Assembly: GCF_900110915.1 (NCBI RefSeq)
Contig: NZ_FOFG01000010.1
Coordinates: 86,470-150,469 of the forward strand
Length of the DNA stretch: 64,000 bases
Source of the DNA: Faunimonas pinastri
GTDB taxonomy: Bacteria > Pseudomonadota > Alphaproteobacteria > Rhizobiales > Afifellaceae
Direction: 5' to 3'
Numbering within the stretch: position 1 is the first letter of the stretch; each line of letters opens with the position of its first letter. The translations under genes and the position numbers were made by a program. Under the pieces are notes generated by a model. It ran no database searches, had not been told where the DNA came from, and saw only the letters and a program-made list of their open reading frames with translations. This document shows, piece by piece, positions 10,159 to 18,129 of the stretch.

Positions 10159-11676
10159 ATGACCGGGGCACCCGCCCTCCTGGCGAGCGAGCGGGTGTCG
10201 AGGTCCTTCGGCCCCGTTCAGGTGTTGTTCGACGTCGATTTCGATCTGGTGCCGGGCGAGGTCCATGCGCTGATCGGGGAAAACGGCGCGGGCAAATCCA
10301 CGCTGATGAAGATCCTTTCCGGCGCGCAGCCTCCGAGCGCCGGCACGCTGCGGCTGGACGGCGGGCCGATGCGGTTCTCCTCCACCGAGGAAGCCGAGGA
10401 TCGCGGCATCGTCCTGATCCACCAGGAGCTGAACCTCGCCGACCAGCTCACCGTCGAGGCCAACATCTTCTTGGGCCGGGAGTTGAAGCGCGGCCCTTTC
10501 CTCGACGTGCGCGCCATGCGCCGCGAAGCGCACCGTCTTCTGGCCGAGCTGGAGACCGGAATCGACCCTGCCTCCCGCGTCTCCGACCTTTCCGTTTCCG
10601 ACAAGCAGATGGTGGAGATCGCCAAGGCGCTGTCCCGCAGGGCACGGGTCCTGATCATGGACGAGCCGACGGCCGTGCTCACCGCGCGGGAATCGCAATC
10701 GCTGTTCCGGCAGATCGCCCGGCTCAGGGCGCAGGGCGTGGCGATCCTCTATACTTCGCACAAGCTGGACGAGGTCAAGGCGATCTCCGACCGGGTCACG
10801 GTGCTGCGCGACGGACGCATCGTCCAGACCACGCCGACGGCGGCTATCGACGAGGACGGCATGGCTCGCGCCATGGTGGGCCGCGACCTGAACGACCTGT
10901 TTCCCGACAAGGCGCCCTCCCCCGAGGCGGAGATCGTGCTGGAGGTGCGGGGGCTCGACGTGCCCGGTCATGTGCGGGGCGCGAGCTTCACCCTTCGCCG
11001 GGGCGAGGTTCTGGGCCTTGCCGGTCTTGTCGGCTCGGGCCGGACGGAACTGATGGAAGGGCTGATGGGCCTGCGGCCGTCCACGGGCTGGATTCGTCTT
11101 CGCGGGCAGACGGTGCGTATCCATTCCCCCGGTCAGGCGGCGAAGTTGGGGCTCGCCTATCTGACGGAAGACCGCAAGGGACGCGGACTGCTCCTCGACA
11201 AGACGATGCGGCCGAACCTGACCCTGCTCGGTCTCGACCGTTTCTCCAACATCTTCATCAATAAGCGGGCCGAGGAGCGCGCGCTGGACGACGCCATCGC
11301 CCGCTTCGACATCCGCGCGCGGCGTCGCGACGTCCGGGTCGGAAATCTTTCCGGCGGCAACCAGCAGAAGCTTCTGCTCGCCAAGACCATGCTGGTGGAG
11401 CCGGAGATCGTCATCGTCGACGAGCCGACGCGCGGCATCGACATCGGCACCAAGCAGCAGATCTACGGCTTCATCGAGAAACTCGCGGCCGAGGGAAAGA
11501 GCGTGATCGTCATCTCCTCGGAAATGGCTGAGGTGATCGGCCTCTGCCACCGCGTGCTGGTCATGCGCTCCGGCCGGATCACCGGCGAACTCACCGGCGA
11601 CGCCATCGCCGAGCACCAGATCGTCCGCCATGCCATGGGGCTGGAAGGAAGCGAGATCCATGACCGTCAGCACTGA
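10159..11676 (+). CDS. CUT2-type sugar ABC transporter, tandem ATP-binding protein
   Basis: ATPase subunit of a second sugar importer, RbsA/MglA-like. The 505-residue protein has two nucleotide-binding domains. The first has Walker [18 protein letters not shown], a signature-like LSVSDKQMVEIAKAL and Walker [12 protein letters not shown]. The second has the variant Walker A of this family (GLVGSGRTEL), LSGGNQQKLLLAKTM and IVDEPTRGIDIGTK. SD GGAGGAAA lies directly upstream. The downstream permease starts inside its 3' end (17-bp overlap). The substrate cannot be read from the sequence; the epimerase and dehydrogenase downstream suggest a sugar, polyol or glycoside. Confidence 0.9.
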   Translation: MTGAPALLASERVSRSFGPVQVLFDVDFDLVPGEVHALIGENGAGKSTLMKILSGAQPPSAGTLRLDGGPMRFSSTEEAEDRGIVLIHQELNLADQLTVEANIFLGRELKRGPFLDVRAMRREAHRLLAELETGIDPASRVSDLSVSDKQMVEIAKALSRRARVLIMDEPTAVLTARESQSLFRQIARLRAQGVAILYTSHKLDEVKAISDRVTVLRDGRIVQTTPTAAIDEDGMARAMVGRDLNDLFPDKAPSPEAEIVLEVRGLDVPGHVRGASFTLRRGEVLGLAGLVGSGRTELMEGLMGLRPSTGWIRLRGQTVRIHSPGQAAKLGLAYLTEDRKGRGLLLDKTMRPNLTLLGLDRFSNIFINKRAEERALDDAIARFDIRARRRDVRVGNLSGGNQQKLLLAKTMLVEPEIVIVDEPTRGIDIGTKQQIYGFIEKLAAEGKSVIVISSEMAEVIGLCHRVLVMRSGRITGELTGDAIAEHQIVRHAMGLEGSEIHDRQH

Positions 11677-12676
11677 AGCCCCCGCCCCCTCCGCGTCCCC
11701 GCCGAGACGGCGACCGGGTGTGAACTTCCACGTGCTCGGGCCGCTTCTGGCGCTGATCCTGCTGGTGGTGCTCGGGGCCCTTCTGAACGACCAGTTCCTG
11801 AGTTCCGGCAACATCAGCAACGTTCTGGCCCGCTCATCCTTCATCGGCATCATCGCGGTGGGCGCGACCTTCGTCATCACGACCGGCGGCATCGATCTTT
11901 CCGTGGGCTCCATGGCGGCTTTCATCGCGGGCTCGATGATCCTGGCGATCAACTACCTGCTGGCGGGCATGGGCGCGGGCTGGCCGCTGGTGCTGGTCGG
12001 CATGGCGGTCGGGCTCGGGCTCGGCCTCATCTCAGGCGCGGTGAACGGTCTTCTCACCACGCGCGGCAGGATCGAAGCCTTCATCGTCACGCTCGGCACC
12101 ATGGGCATTTTCCGCGCGCTGGTGACGTGGCTTGCCAACGGCGGCACGATCTCGCTGAACTTCGAGGTCGGCGACATCTACCGCCCGGTTTATTACGGCG
12201 GCGTCGCCGGCATCACCTGGCCCATCATCGTCTTCGCGCTGGTCGCGATCATCGGCGAGGTCGTCATGCGCCGGACCGCCTTCGGACGGCATTGCTCGGC
12301 CATCGGCTCCAACGAACAGGTGGCACGCTACTCGGCGATCCACGTCGATAACGTCCGCCTCCTCACCTACGTGCTGCAGGGTGCGCTCGTCGGCGTGGCG
12401 ACACTGCTCTACGTGCCGCGCCTGGGATCGGCTTCCAGTGCGACCGGCGTTCTCTGGGAACTGGAGGCGATCGCCGCCGTCATCATTGGCGGCACGACCC
12501 TGAAGGGCGGCTACGGCCGCGTCTGGGGCACGGTTATCGGCGTCGTCATCCTCAGCCTCATCGACAACATCCTGAACCTGACGGACGTGGTCAGCCCCTA
12601 TCTCAACGGGGCGTTTCAGGGCGTCATCATCATTCTCGCCGTGCTCCTGCAGAGGAGCCGGAAGGGAGAACGCTGA
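11660..12676 (+). CDS. CUT2-type sugar ABC transporter permease
   Basis: RbsC-like inner-membrane permease of 338 residues. A Pro-rich cytoplasmic N-terminus leads into multiple transmembrane segments; family motifs include FIGIIAVGATFVITTGGIDL, IEAFIVTLGTMGIFRAL, AIGSNEQVARYSAIHVD and AAVIIGGTTLKGGYG. The ATG at 11660 fits the family and has GGAAG upstream; it overlaps the ATPase gene. It works with the ATPase at 10159-11676 and the binding protein at 12721-13677. Confidence 0.9.
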   Translation: MTVSTEAPAPSASPPRRRPGVNFHVLGPLLALILLVVLGALLNDQFLSSGNISNVLARSSFIGIIAVGATFVITTGGIDLSVGSMAAFIAGSMILAINYLLAGMGAGWPLVLVGMAVGLGLGLISGAVNGLLTTRGRIEAFIVTLGTMGIFRALVTWLANGGTISLNFEVGDIYRPVYYGGVAGITWPIIVFALVAIIGEVVMRRTAFGRHCSAIGSNEQVARYSAIHVDNVRLLTYVLQGALVGVATLLYVPRLGSASSATGVLWELEAIAAVIIGGTTLKGGYGRVWGTVIGVVILSLIDNILNLTDVVSPYLNGAFQGVIIILAVLLQRSRKGER

Positions 12677-12720
12677 ACACGAGAAAACCGGATCAACCGG
12701 AACTCGAAGGGGAGGAAGAC

Positions 12721-13677
12721 ATGAAGTGGAAGCATCTGTTGGCCGCGGGGGTGCTCGGCGCCTCGACGGCAATGTCCGGCGCGGCGTTCGCTCAGGGCAA
12801 GACAATCACGATCGGCGTATCGGTGCCGGCGGCCGATCACGGCTGGACGGGCGGCATCGACTATTTCGCCCAACAGGCCGTGGCCCGGCTGCAGAAGACC
12901 TATCCCAATCTGAAGTTCGTGCTCGCGACCGCCGGCGATCCCGGCAAGCAGGCATCAGACCTTGAGGATATGGTCGCCACCCGCAACATCGACGCCCTTG
13001 TCATCCTGCCGACGGAATCCGATCCGCTGACCGGGCCGATCAAGCGGGTGAAGGACGCCGGCAAGTTCGTGACGGTGGTAGACCGCAAGCTCTCGCAGGA
13101 GGGGATCGAGGATCTCTACGTCGCCGGCGACAATCCGAATTTCGGCCGGGTCGCAGGCGAATATTTCAAGAGCAAGCTGCCGAACGGCGGCAACATCGTC
13201 ATCCTGCGCGGCATGCCGCTGCCGATCGACAATGAGCGCGTCGATGCCTTCCAGGACGCGATCAAGGGCACGAACGTCAAGGTGCTCGGCATCCAGTACG
13301 CCAACTGGAACCGGGACGACGGCTTCAAGGTGATGCAGGACTTCCTGTCCCGCTTCCCCAAGATCGACGCCGTGTGGGCGCAGGACGACGATACGGCGCT
13401 CGGCGCAATCGAGGCGATCCGGCAGGCCAAGCGCGACAAGGACATGTGGATCGTCGGGGGCGCCGGCATGAAGCAGATGATCAAGCGCGTCATGGACAAG
13501 GACACGCTGGTCCCGGCCGACGTCGCCTACGATCCCGGCATGATCGCCACCGCGATCGAACTCACCGCGCTGAAGTTCGAGGCCGGCATCCCCGTGCAGG
13601 GCCGCTTCATTTTGCGCTCGCCGCTGATCACGCCGGAGAACGCGCAGGTCTTCTACCACCCGGACTCGCCGTTCTAG
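12721..13677 (+). CDS. Sugar ABC transporter substrate-binding protein (RbsB-like)
   Basis: Periplasmic binding protein of the second importer, 318 residues, Peripla_BP_4 fold. A Sec signal peptide of about 26 residues ends near GAAFAQG. The first strand ITIGVSVPAADHGWTGGIDY is typical of ribose/galactose-type receptors; further on are VILPTESDPLTGPIKRVKDA and VWAQDDDTALGAIEAI. SD GGGGAGGAAG is strong. It resembles receptors for unidentified sugars in rhizobia, and the ligand remains unassigned. Confidence 0.88.
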   Translation: MKWKHLLAAGVLGASTAMSGAAFAQGKTITIGVSVPAADHGWTGGIDYFAQQAVARLQKTYPNLKFVLATAGDPGKQASDLEDMVATRNIDALVILPTESDPLTGPIKRVKDAGKFVTVVDRKLSQEGIEDLYVAGDNPNFGRVAGEYFKSKLPNGGNIVILRGMPLPIDNERVDAFQDAIKGTNVKVLGIQYANWNRDDGFKVMQDFLSRFPKIDAVWAQDDDTALGAIEAIRQAKRDKDMWIVGGAGMKQMIKRVMDKDTLVPADVAYDPGMIATAIELTALKFEAGIPVQGRFILRSPLITPENAQVFYHPDSPF

Positions 13678-13688
13678 GCAGCGAACTG

Positions 13689-13711
13689 CTCCCGCCGCTT
13701 TGCGGCGGGAG
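13689..13711 (+). other. Intercistronic stem-loop after the sugar-binding protein gene
   Basis: A perfect 10-bp stem (13689-13698 with 13702-13711) and a TTT loop lie in the 87-bp gap before the epimerase gene. No T tract follows. As with the hairpin after xylF, it probably shields or partly ends the transcript after the binding-protein gene. Confidence 0.65.
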
Positions 13712-13764
13712 TCCCCCGTCGACCGAAAACGTTTACGCTCCAGAACCAGCTCAGGACAGTTCTC

Positions 13765-14820
13765 ATGAAGACGATGAAAGGCCCCGGGATTTTCCTCGCC
13801 CAGTTCGCCGGCGATCAGGCTCCGTTCAATTCGCTGAAGTCGATTGCCCAATGGGCGGCCTCGCTGGGCTACAGGGGCGTGCAGATCCCGACCTGGGACG
13901 CCCGGCTTATCGACTTGGCCAAGGCGGCCGACTCAAAGGATTATTGCGACGAGATCACCGGCATCTGCCGCGAGGCGGGCGTCGAGATCACCGATCTCTC
14001 CACCCATCTCCAGGGCCAGCTCGTTGCCGTTCATCCCGCTTTCGACGAGGCTTTCGACGGCTTCGCCGCGCCGGAAGTGCGCGGAAATCCGAAGGCGAGG
14101 CAGGAATGGGCCGTCGACCAGATGATGAAGGCGGCGAAGGCGTCGCAGCATTTCGGCTTCAGGAGCCATGTCACCTTTCCCGGCGCGCTTGCCTGGCCCT
14201 TCGTCTATCCCTGGCCGCAGCGGCCCGCAGGACTGGTGGAGACCGCCTTTGGGGAACTGGCGCGGCGATGGAAGCCGATCCTCGACCGCTTCGACGAGGC
14301 CGGCTGCGATGTGTGTTATGAAATTCATCCCGGCGAGGATATTTTCGACGGCGCGACCTTCGAGATGTTCCTTGAAGAGCTGAACGATCATCCGCGCTGC
14401 TGCATCAACTACGATCCCTCGCACTTCATCCTGCAACAGCTCGACTACATCGAGTTCATCGACATCTACCACCAGCGCATCAAGGCGTTTCACGCAAAGG
14501 ACGCGGAGTTCAACCCGACCGGGCGGCAGGGCGTCTATTCCGGCTATCAGCCCTGGGTGAAACGGGCCGGCCGCTTCCGCTCGCTGGGCGACGGACAAGT
14601 CGATTTCGGCGCCATCTTCTCCAAGCTCGCCGCCTACGATTACGATTCCTGGGCGGTTCTGGAATGGGAATGCGCCCTGAAGCACCCGGAGGACGGAGCG
14701 GCGGAAGGCGCACCCTTCATCGACGCACACATCATCCGGGTGACGGAACACGCATTCGACGATTTCGCCGCAGGCGGAACGGACGAGGCCGCCAACAAGC
14801 GCATGCTGGGAATTTCCTGA
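13765..14820 (+). CDS. Sugar phosphate isomerase/epimerase family protein (TIM barrel)
   Basis: AP-endonuclease-2-type TIM barrel of 351 residues. Visible are GYRGVQIPTWDARLIDLAKA, a metal-ligand Glu in CYEIHPGEDIFDG, NYDPSHFILQQLDYIEFI, AFHAKDAEF and, near the end, AVLEWECALKHPEDG. This pattern fits hydroxypyruvate isomerase, inosose or 3-keto-sugar epimerases. It is followed after 10 bp by a Gfo/Idh/MocA dehydrogenase. That pairing is known from E. coli YcjR/YcjS, which oxidise and epimerise glycosides at C3/C4. The exact substrate is unknown. Confidence 0.8.
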   Translation: MKTMKGPGIFLAQFAGDQAPFNSLKSIAQWAASLGYRGVQIPTWDARLIDLAKAADSKDYCDEITGICREAGVEITDLSTHLQGQLVAVHPAFDEAFDGFAAPEVRGNPKARQEWAVDQMMKAAKASQHFGFRSHVTFPGALAWPFVYPWPQRPAGLVETAFGELARRWKPILDRFDEAGCDVCYEIHPGEDIFDGATFEMFLEELNDHPRCCINYDPSHFILQQLDYIEFIDIYHQRIKAFHAKDAEFNPTGRQGVYSGYQPWVKRAGRFRSLGDGQVDFGAIFSKLAAYDYDSWAVLEWECALKHPEDGAAEGAPFIDAHIIRVTEHAFDDFAAGGTDEAANKRMLGIS

Positions 14821-14830
14821 GGGGGACGGA

Positions 14831-15991
14831 ATGGCAATCGAAGGACGCAGCGAAACCCATGAAGGGCGCATCCGGCTGGGCATGGTGGGTGGCGGACAGG
14901 GTGCCTTCATCGGCGCGGTGCACCGCATCGCCGCCCGGCTCGACGACCGCTATACGCTTGTTGCCGGTGCGCTCTCATCCGACCCGGAGCGCGCGAAAGC
15001 CTCGGGCCTGGAACTCGGGCTGGCGGAGAACCGCTGCTACGGCTCCTACGAGGAAATGGCGCGGCGGGAAGCGCGGCTGAAGGACGGTATCGAGGCGGTG
15101 GCGATCGTCACGCCGAACCACATGCACTTCCCCGTCGCGCAGGCTTTCCTGAAACGCGGCATCCATGTCATCTGCGACAAGCCGCTGACGACGACGCTGC
15201 GCGATGCGAAGCGGCTGGCCGCGCTCGTGGAGCAATCAGGCAAGGTCTTCGCGCTTACCCATAATTACACCGGCTACCCCATGATCCGGCAGGCCCGGGC
15301 CATGATCGCCGATGGCGAACTCGGTGAGCTCAGGCTGGTGCAGGCGGAATATGTGCAGGACTGGCTCTCGCAGGAGGTGCACAACAAGCAGGCCGACTGG
15401 CGGACGGACCCTGCCCGATCGGGCGCCGGCGGCTGCGTCGGCGACATCGGCACGCACGCCTACAACCTCGCCTGCTTCGTCACCGGCATGCAGGCGGAGA
15501 GCCTCGCCGCCGATCTCACCACGTTCGTGGAAGGTCGCAAGCTCGACGACAACGTGGCCGTGCTGCTGCGCTATGCGAGCGGCGCGAAAGGCATGCTCTG
15601 GGCAAGCCAGGTCGCGGTCGGCAACGAGAACGCGCTGACGCTCCGGGTCTACGGCACCAAGGGCGGACTGGAATGGGACCAGGAGCACCCGAACGTCCTC
15701 TGGTTCACCCCGCATGGCGAGCCGAAGAGGATGATCACCCGCAACGGCGCCGGCGCCGGGCCGGAAGCGGGCCGCATGTCCCGCATCCCTTCCGGCCATC
15801 CCGAAGGCTATCTGGAAGGCTTCGCCAACATCTACAGCGAGGCGGCGCGGGCGATCGTGGCGGCCAGGAACAACGAGGCGCCCGATCCGGACGTGATCTA
15901 TCCCACGGTGGAGGACGGCGTTCGAGGTGTCGCCTTCATCGAAGCCTGTGTGCGCTCCAGCGGCCGGAACGCGGGCTGGGTCAAGCTTTAG
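14831..15991 (+). CDS. Gfo/Idh/MocA family NAD(P)-dependent dehydrogenase
   Basis: Oxidoreductase of 386 residues. The N-terminal Rossmann segment is IRLGMVGGGQGAFIGAVHRI; VAIVTPNHMHFPVAQAFLKR and the catalytic-region Lys in HVICDKPLTTTLRDAK follow. The substrate domain contains GDIGTHAYNLACFVTGM, with the conserved D...H pair. The C-terminal GHPEGYLEGFANIYSEAARA is common in this family. SD GGGGGA lies upstream. It likely acts with the preceding epimerase on an imported sugar or polyol. It is the last gene before a bidirectional terminator. Confidence 0.85.
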   Translation: MAIEGRSETHEGRIRLGMVGGGQGAFIGAVHRIAARLDDRYTLVAGALSSDPERAKASGLELGLAENRCYGSYEEMARREARLKDGIEAVAIVTPNHMHFPVAQAFLKRGIHVICDKPLTTTLRDAKRLAALVEQSGKVFALTHNYTGYPMIRQARAMIADGELGELRLVQAEYVQDWLSQEVHNKQADWRTDPARSGAGGCVGDIGTHAYNLACFVTGMQAESLAADLTTFVEGRKLDDNVAVLLRYASGAKGMLWASQVAVGNENALTLRVYGTKGGLEWDQEHPNVLWFTPHGEPKRMITRNGAGAGPEAGRMSRIPSGHPEGYLEGFANIYSEAARAIVAARNNEAPDPDVIYPTVEDGVRGVAFIEACVRSSGRNAGWVKL

Positions 15992-16016
15992 GGCGCGAGG
16001 CGCATCGCGGAAAAAC

Positions 16017-16041
16017 AAAAGGGGCCCGCGCGGCCCCTTTT
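16017..16041. terminator. Bidirectional terminator between convergent genes
   Basis: A 10-bp stem (AAAAGGGGCC at 16017-16026 with GGCCCCTTTT at 16032-16041) and 5-nt loop. The A and T runs make it a terminator on either strand. The right arm touches the stop codon of the convergent DUF1467 gene. Confidence 0.88.
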
Positions 16042-16328
16042 CATCGCGGAAGGCTGGGATCCGACCAGCAGCGCAGGCAAGGCGTCACGTCTTCCAGCGT
16101 CAGGTGGTAGACCGAGATCGCGACATAGATAATCGCCATCAGAACGCCCGAGATCAACGTAGTCGCGATCACCTTGCGGAGCAGGAAGGTCGCATGGGGC
16201 GCACCACGCTCCGTGCCGAGCGTGACCTCGCCCATTTCCTCCTGGGTCCGGATGCCGAACGGCAGGGTGACGAAAAGCGACAGCCACCACAGCACGAAAT
16301 AAACGGCGCAGATAACGAACGGTCTCAT
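16041..16328 (-). CDS. DUF1467 family membrane protein
   Basis: Small alphaproteobacterial inner-membrane protein of 95 residues and unknown function. It has two transmembrane segments (residues about 4-22 and 56-76). Between them is the family loop LPFGIRTQEEMGEVTLGTER followed by GAPH. The C-terminal tail has a CLRC pair. It lies 88 bp downstream of puuD on the same strand and may be carried on the purine transcript; no functional link is known. Confidence 0.8.
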   Translation of the reverse strand: MRPFVICAVYFVLWWLSLFVTLPFGIRTQEEMGEVTLGTERGAPHATFLLRKVIATTLISGVLMAIIYVAISVYHLTLEDVTPCLRCWSDPSLPR

Positions 16329-16416
16329 TCAAGGCTCCCGGACTTGCCTGCCGGCGTCTCCCTCGGGACTGGAGCCCCGGAGCGATCGAAGACGCGTCCG
16401 GAGATCACCCATCCCA

Positions 16417-17640
16417 TCAGGGAATCTTGGCCCCCTGATCGATCCACGCACCGAGCAGCTTACGCTCGTCCGGCGTCATGTTCGTCATGTTTCCGAGCGG
16501 CATATTGTCGGAGAGGACGGCCTGCTGCTTCATCTCCTGTGCATGAAGCTTCATTTCCTGGGGCGTGTCGAACATCAGGCCCTTGGGTGCCTCGGTGAAG
16601 TCCTGGCTGCTCGGCGTGGCGGAATGGCAGACCACGCAGCGCGTCTGCACGACATGCTGCACATCGGCGAAGGCGACACCCTGGGCCGCCGCGGCAGCAC
16701 CTGACTGGTCCTTGCCGGCCACGTTGGTCCGGTCCGGCCGATAGTAGGAGACGACCGCCAGCACGATAATCAGCAGGATCGAGGCGGGGATGGCGGCCTT
16801 GGCCTTCCAGTCGACCTTACCGGCGTCGACCATATTGAAATAATGCCGGACCAGCCCGCCCGCGATGACGATGCCCAGCGCCAGGAACGGCGCCCAGGGA
16901 TGGCCGAAGATCACGGGATAATGGTTGGAGATCATCATGAAGATGACCGGCAGCGTCAGGTAGTTGTTGTGCAGCGAGCGCTGCTTCGCCTGCATGCCGA
17001 GGCGAGGATCCGGCGTCTCGCCCTTCATCAGCGAGGCCACGACCTTCCGCTGGTTCGGGATGATCACCATGAAGACGCTGGCCGCCATGATCGTGCCGAT
17101 GAAGGCGCCGAGATGCAGGAAGGCGGCACGGTCCGTGAAGATCGCATGATAGAAGAACGCCGCTATCGCGATCAGGATAAAGACCGCGATGGCGAGCGGC
17201 ACGGTCCGGGTGCTCAGCAGACGGACCAGCGTATTGTAGATCAGCCAGCCCGCGGCCAGGGAAATCACCGAGATCGCGATTGCCTCGGCGCTGGTCAGAT
17301 CGACCTTGTTGCGGTCGATCAGGAAGGCGTGCGCGCCGAAATAGTAGATGACCGCGAGCAGCAGGAAGCCAGTCACGAAGGTGAAGTAGGCCTCGTACTT
17401 GAACCAGTGCAGCTCCTCCGGAAGATGCTCCGGCGCGACCTTGTACTTCTCCACGCGGTAGAAACCGCCGCCATGCACCGACCAGCTCTCGCCGGCCAGT
17501 TGCTCCGACATGCCGGCCTTGCGGCGCAGGCTGTAGTCCAGCCAGATGAAATAGAACGATGTCCCGATCCAGCCGAAGCCGACCATGATATGCGCCCAGC
17601 GCAGAATGGCGTTCAACCACTCGAGAAAAACGGCAAGCAT
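16417..17640 (-). CDS. puuD: Membrane urate hydroxylase PuuD with cytochrome c domain
   Basis: Oxidises urate to 5-hydroxyisourate at the inner membrane, passing electrons to its own cytochrome c domain instead of to O2 as soluble uricases do. The 407-residue protein begins with LEWLNAILRWAHIMVGFGWI, has about eight transmembrane segments to roughly residue 300, and ends in a periplasmic cytochrome c domain with CVVCH at 335-339 and a downstream MPLGNMT offering the axial Met. No soluble uricase gene is seen. It lies 9 bp from the guanine deaminase gene, in one operon with xdhABC. Covalent haem insertion would depend on the ccm genes at 50-54 kb. Confidence 0.92.
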   Translation of the reverse strand: MLAVFLEWLNAILRWAHIMVGFGWIGTSFYFIWLDYSLRRKAGMSEQLAGESWSVHGGGFYRVEKYKVAPEHLPEELHWFKYEAYFTFVTGFLLLAVIYYFGAHAFLIDRNKVDLTSAEAIAISVISLAAGWLIYNTLVRLLSTRTVPLAIAVFILIAIAAFFYHAIFTDRAAFLHLGAFIGTIMAASVFMVIIPNQRKVVASLMKGETPDPRLGMQAKQRSLHNNYLTLPVIFMMISNHYPVIFGHPWAPFLALGIVIAGGLVRHYFNMVDAGKVDWKAKAAIPASILLIIVLAVVSYYRPDRTNVAGKDQSGAAAAAQGVAFADVQHVVQTRCVVCHSATPSSQDFTEAPKGLMFDTPQEMKLHAQEMKQQAVLSDNMPLGNMTNMTPDERKLLGAWIDQGAKIP

Positions 17641-17649
17641 CGAGAGTCC

Positions 17650-18129
17650 TCAGTAACGGATCTTGTCGGGCTTCGACTGCCACTCGGAGAAAACGGCTTC
17701 CGCTTCCGGCAGGTCGAGCTTGATGATAGGCACGAGACGCTTGTCGAGCGCCTTGGGAATTTCGTCGTAGATCAGGGAATCGTCGAAGCCTATGGCTGCG
17801 GCGTCCGCCCGGCTGTTGGCGAAATAGATGCGGTCGATCCGCGCCCAGTAGATCGCCGAGAGGCACATCGGGCAGGGTTCGCAGCTCGTATAGATCTCGC
17901 TTCCCTCCAGCGAGAAGGACTGCGTCGCCTCGCAGGCGCGACGGATCGCCGTCACTTCCGCATGCGCCGTCGGATCGTTCGCCGAGGTCACGCAGTTCCA
18001 GCCCTCGGCGATGATCTCGCCGTCACGCACGACCACAGCCCCGAACGGCCCACCGGAGCCTCCGCGCATATGCTCGGCGGAGAGCTCGATCGCCCGCCTC
18101 ATGAAATCGTCGCGGCGGTCAGCCGTCAT
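17650..18129 (-). CDS. guaD: Guanine deaminase (nucleoside deaminase family)
   Basis: CDA-fold zinc deaminase of 159 residues, probably guanine to xanthine. Zinc and catalytic motifs are HAEVTAIRRAC and SCEPCPMCLSAIYWARID; FANSRADAAAIGFDDSLIYD matches the guanine deaminase subgroup rather than tRNA adenosine deaminase. The ATG at 18129 is chosen since residues before it are not family-like; this start overlaps the end of xdhC by 11 bp. Position between xdhC and puuD supports guanine as substrate. Confidence 0.85.
   Translation of the reverse strand: MTADRRDDFMRRAIELSAEHMRGGSGGPFGAVVVRDGEIIAEGWNCVTSANDPTAHAEVTAIRRACEATQSFSLEGSEIYTSCEPCPMCLSAIYWARIDRIYFANSRADAAAIGFDDSLIYDEIPKALDKRLVPIIKLDLPEAEAVFSEWQSKPDKIRY

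Noticed and set aside
13689..13711. Rho-independent terminator after the sugar-binding protein gene
   Set aside because: The stem is perfect but no T run follows, and the downstream epimerase gene is collinear and functionally related; it is kept as an intercistronic hairpin instead.
2450..16040. Genomic island boundaries around the sugar modules
   Set aside because: No integrase, transposase, tRNA gene or flanking direct repeat could be seen, so only the interrupted gene order is reported.
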